In this document: positions 13,679 through 15,859 of the stretch, piece by piece
How positions within the stretch are numbered: position 1 is the first letter of the stretch
Layout of the letters: every line of letters starts with the position of its first letter
NCBI GenBank assembly: GCA_946477505.1
Contig: CAMKYP010000031.1
Coordinates: forward strand, 1 to 15,859
Direction: 5' to 3'
Length of the DNA: 15,859 nt
Source: an uncultured Dechloromonas sp.
Lineage (GTDB): Bacteria; Pseudomonadota; Gammaproteobacteria; Burkholderiales; Rhodocyclaceae
The notes under the pieces: generated by a model
What the model was told of the DNA's origin: nothing
Seen by the model: only the letters and a program-made list of their open reading frames with translations
Databases searched by the model: none
Position numbers and translations under genes: made by a program

Positions 13679-14827
13679 ATGACCATCACTATCCGCACAC
13701 TCACCGCCGACGATACCGAAGCCCTTGAACAGGTTCGGCAGTACTTCCGCAATTACGCGGCATGGCTGGGCGTTGACCTGTGCTTCCAGAACTTCGACCA
13801 GGAAATGGCATCCTTGCCGGGCGCCTATTCGGCACCGCAGGGCCGGCTGTTCTTTGCCGAGGTCGATGGGCATCCGGCCGGCTGTGTCGGCGTCCGCCCC
13901 CTGCCCGAGAGCGAGGGGCTGTGCGAAATGAAGCGCCTCTATGTGTCGCCGGAGGCACGCGGTCACGGTGTCGGTGCCGCACTGGCCATGGCCGCGATCA
14001 AGGCGGCCAAGGAAATCGGCTACAAGAAGCTGATGCTCGATACCCTGCCCAACATGCGCATGGCGGTGAAGCTGTACCGCGAACTGGGTTTCACCGAGGC
14101 CCCCGCCTATTACCAGACGCCGGTCGAAGGCACGATGTTCCTCACCCTCGACCTGGAAAACTGGTCGGAAGAGGAAGTGCGCAGCGAGAACCTGTCGCAC
14201 CTCTTCGACTTCAACCGCGCCTGGGCGCGCAAGATGCAGGAAGTCGATGCCGATTACTTCAACCGGCTGGCCAAGATCCAGACACCGGAGCTACTGTGGA
14301 TCGGCTGCTCCGATTCGCGCGTGCCGGCCAACGAAATCGTCGGCCTGCTACCGGGCGAAGTCTTCGTTCATCGCAACGTCGCCAACCTCGTGCTGCACAC
14401 CGACCTCAACTGTCTGTCGGTGATCCAGTACGCCGTGGATGTGCTCAAGGTCAAGCACATCACCGTCGTCGGCCATTATGGCTGCGGCGGCGTGCTCGCC
14501 GCGTTGAACAAGACGCGTGTCGGCATTGTCGATTTTTGGCTGGATAACGTGCAGCAAGTCCATAACAAGCACCTGGCGCAGGTTGACAGCCTGCCGGTGG
14601 AGCAACGCCATGCCCGCCTGTGCGAGCTGAACGTGCTGGAGCAAGTGGTCAGCCTGGTCAATACCCCGGTCGTCAAGGACGCCTGGGCACGCGGCCAGGA
14701 CCTGACCATCCACGGCTGGATCTACGGCCTGCAGGACGGCCTGATGCACGACCTCGGCATCACCGTCGACTGCCCGGCCGACCTGCCCGTGCGCTACGAC
14801 GCCGCATTGAAGGCACTTGAGGCCTGA
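13679..14827 (+). CDS. Fusion protein: GNAT acetyltransferase plus beta-carbonic anhydrase
   Basis: 382 aa in one uninterrupted frame. Residues 1-160 are a GNAT N-acyltransferase domain with the acetyl-CoA loop ARGHGVGAAL (93-102) and the C-terminal KLYRELGFTEAPAYY. After a short acidic linker (161-172), residues 173-382 are a complete beta-carbonic anhydrase of the E. coli Can type: zinc ligands Cys210, His266, Cys269, with Asp212/Arg214 in CSDSRVP and the HYGCGG motif. It should convert CO2 to bicarbonate in the cytoplasm; the acetyltransferase substrate is unknown. ATG 13679 is chosen because AGGAG lies nine bases upstream and the GNAT domain begins at once (MTITIRTLTADD); an ATG at 13619 lies in the hairpin region. 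Beside leucine-degradation genes it may feed bicarbonate to 3-methylcrotonyl-CoA carboxylase. The thiolase follows after 38 bases. Confidence 0.92.
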   Translation: MTITIRTLTADDTEALEQVRQYFRNYAAWLGVDLCFQNFDQEMASLPGAYSAPQGRLFFAEVDGHPAGCVGVRPLPESEGLCEMKRLYVSPEARGHGVGAALAMAAIKAAKEIGYKKLMLDTLPNMRMAVKLYRELGFTEAPAYYQTPVEGTMFLTLDLENWSEEEVRSENLSHLFDFNRAWARKMQEVDADYFNRLAKIQTPELLWIGCSDSRVPANEIVGLLPGEVFVHRNVANLVLHTDLNCLSVIQYAVDVLKVKHITVVGHYGCGGVLAALNKTRVGIVDFWLDNVQQVHNKHLAQVDSLPVEQRHARLCELNVLEQVVSLVNTPVVKDAWARGQDLTIHGWIYGLQDGLMHDLGITVDCPADLPVRYDAALKALEA

Positions 14828-14865
14828 ACCGATTTATTCATAAAAACCGTCAAGGAGAGATCAGC

Positions 14866-15859
14866 ATGAATGACCCGATCGTTATCGTTTCCGCCGCCCG
14901 TACCCCGATGGGTTCCTTCCAGGGTGCTTTCGCGGGCCTGACCGCACCGCAGCTCGGCGCCGCCGCCATCAAGGCCGCCGTCGAGCGCGCCGGCATCGAT
15001 GCCACACTGGTCGAGGAAGTGCTGATGGGCTGCGTGCTGCCGGCCGGTCTCGGCCAGGCGCCGGTCCGCCAGGCTTCCCTGCTCGCCGGCCTGCCGCTGT
15101 CTGCCGGTTGCGCCATGGTCAGCAAGGTCTGCGGCTCCGGCATGAAGGCGACCATGGTCGGCCACGACGGCATCCTCGCCGGCTCGTCGGCGATCACCGT
15201 CGTCGGCGGCATGGAATCGATGACCAACGCCCCGTACATGCTGCCCAAGGCGCGCGGCGGCTACCGCCTCGGCCACGGCCAGATGCTCGACCACATGTTC
15301 TTCGACGGCCTGGAAGATTCGTACAGCAAGGAAACCAAGGGGCGCCTGATGGGCACCTTCGCCGAAGACTGCGCCGGCAGCTACGGCTTCACCCGTGAAG
15401 ATCAGGATGCCTACGCCATCCGCTCGACCACCCGCGCCATCGAAGCCTCCAACAACGGCGCCTTCGCCTGGGAAATTACCCCGGTCACCGTCGCCGGTCG
15501 CAAAGGTGATGTCGTCGTCGACAAGGACGAGGGCCCGTTCGCAGTCAATGTGGACAAGATTCCCACCCTCAAGCCGGCCTTCAAGAAGGACGGCACGGTC
15601 ACCGCCGCCAACTCGTCGTCGATCTCCGACGGCGCTGCCGCGCTGGTCCTGATGCGCGCCTCCAAGGCCGCCGAACTGGGCCTCAAGCCGATCGCCAGGA
15701 TCGTCGGCCACACCACCAACGCCAACACCCCGGCCCTGTTCCCGACCGCCCCTGTCGGCGCCATGCAGAAGATGCTGGCCAAGGCCGGGTGGACCGCCGA
15801 CAGCGTCGACCTGTGGGAAATCAACGAAGCCTTCGCCGTCGTCACCATGGCCGGCATCC
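14866..15859 (+). CDS. Thiolase, acetyl-CoA C-acetyltransferase type (cut by window end)
   Basis: The first 331 codons are present, starting at ATG 14866 behind AAGGAGAG; the gene runs off the window. The N-terminus MNDPIVIVSAARTPMGSFQG is typical of the family. The acyl-accepting nucleophile is Cys89 in SKVCGSGMKAT; GGMESMTNAPYML (substrate region), TVTAANSSSISDGAAAL and the NEAFAVV motif near the end are also in place. The second half's GGAIALGHP histidine and the second active-site cysteine lie beyond the window. The enzyme splits or forms acetoacetyl-CoA. In this context it can close leucine degradation (acetoacetate branch) or feed PHA synthesis. It is probably co-transcribed with the upstream fusion gene. 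PhaA/BktB-like and short-chain 3-ketoacyl-CoA thiolases cannot be separated from the part seen. Confidence 0.93.
   Translation, partial: MNDPIVIVSAARTPMGSFQGAFAGLTAPQLGAAAIKAAVERAGIDATLVEEVLMGCVLPAGLGQAPVRQASLLAGLPLSAGCAMVSKVCGSGMKATMVGHDGILAGSSAITVVGGMESMTNAPYMLPKARGGYRLGHGQMLDHMFFDGLEDSYSKETKGRLMGTFAEDCAGSYGFTREDQDAYAIRSTTRAIEASNNGAFAWEITPVTVAGRKGDVVVDKDEGPFAVNVDKIPTLKPAFKKDGTVTAANSSSISDGAAALVLMRASKAAELGLKPIARIVGHTTNANTPALFPTAPVGAMQKMLAKAGWTADSVDLWEINEAFAVVTMAGI

Noticed and set aside
14794..15711. 305-codon minus-strand frame opposite the thiolase
   Set aside because: Antisense shadow of a clear thiolase gene. The thiolase itself has no stop in the window, so it is easily overlooked as an open frame, but its motifs are decisive.

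Overview
The window is GC-rich, densely coded chromosomal DNA of Gram-negative type. The gene content points to a betaproteobacterium, most likely a Rhodocyclales relative such as Dechloromonas or Azonexus: an O2-independent ubiquinone operon, class I polyhydroxyalkanoate (PHA) synthase, leucine/isovalerate catabolism genes and a rodA-rlpA pair. The taxonomic call is inference from gene content, not from a marker gene. I see no tRNA, rRNA, CRISPR array, insertion sequence or phage gene.

Layout. (1) 1-1141, plus strand: the 3' end of rodA overlaps rlpA, the usual cell-elongation/peptidoglycan pair. (2) 1148-3779, minus strand: a PAS-containing membrane histidine kinase, translationally coupled to a response regulator whose output domain is an RsbW/SpoIIAB-like ATPase rather than a DNA-binding domain. 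(3) 3780-6271, plus strand: ubiU-ubiV-ubiT, the O2-independent ubiquinone hydroxylation pathway. All eight Fe-S cysteines are present, and a near-consensus FNR/Anr box sits about 41 bp upstream of the inferred transcription start. (4) 6305-9669, minus strand: a small MoaD/ThiS-like protein, then (behind a strong terminator) class I PHA synthase phaC, preceded by a metallo-beta-lactamase-fold hydrolase. (5) 9769-10161, plus: a LiuR-like MerR regulator. (6) 10163-11750, minus: an unusual one-polypeptide ABC transporter, preceded by an eight-residue Met-Ala-Lys6 reading frame and an intrinsic terminator, an attenuator-like arrangement. (7) 11862-15859, plus: an ACGT-rich operator/promoter, a PaaI-like thioesterase, isovaleryl-CoA dehydrogenase, a GNAT-beta-carbonic anhydrase fusion and a thiolase cut by the window end.

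How they fit together. Region 7 reads as the start of a leucine/isovalerate (liu) degradation locus. Isovaleryl-CoA dehydrogenase makes 3-methylcrotonyl-CoA, whose carboxylase needs bicarbonate that a carbonic anhydrase could provide, and thiolase handles the acetoacetyl-CoA/acetyl-CoA end. The LiuR-like regulator 2 kb away is the natural candidate to bind the operator at 11862-11883. Acetyl-CoA and acetoacetyl-CoA link this catabolism to PHA storage by phaC. The ubiUVT operon would supply quinone to electron-transfer chains when oxygen is absent.

Most notable for follow-up: the oligo-lysine leader/terminator ahead of the ABC transporter, the transporter's shortened acidic nucleotide-binding domain, the GNAT-carbonic anhydrase fusion, the FNR box on ubiUVT, and the response regulator with an anti-sigma-type ATPase output.
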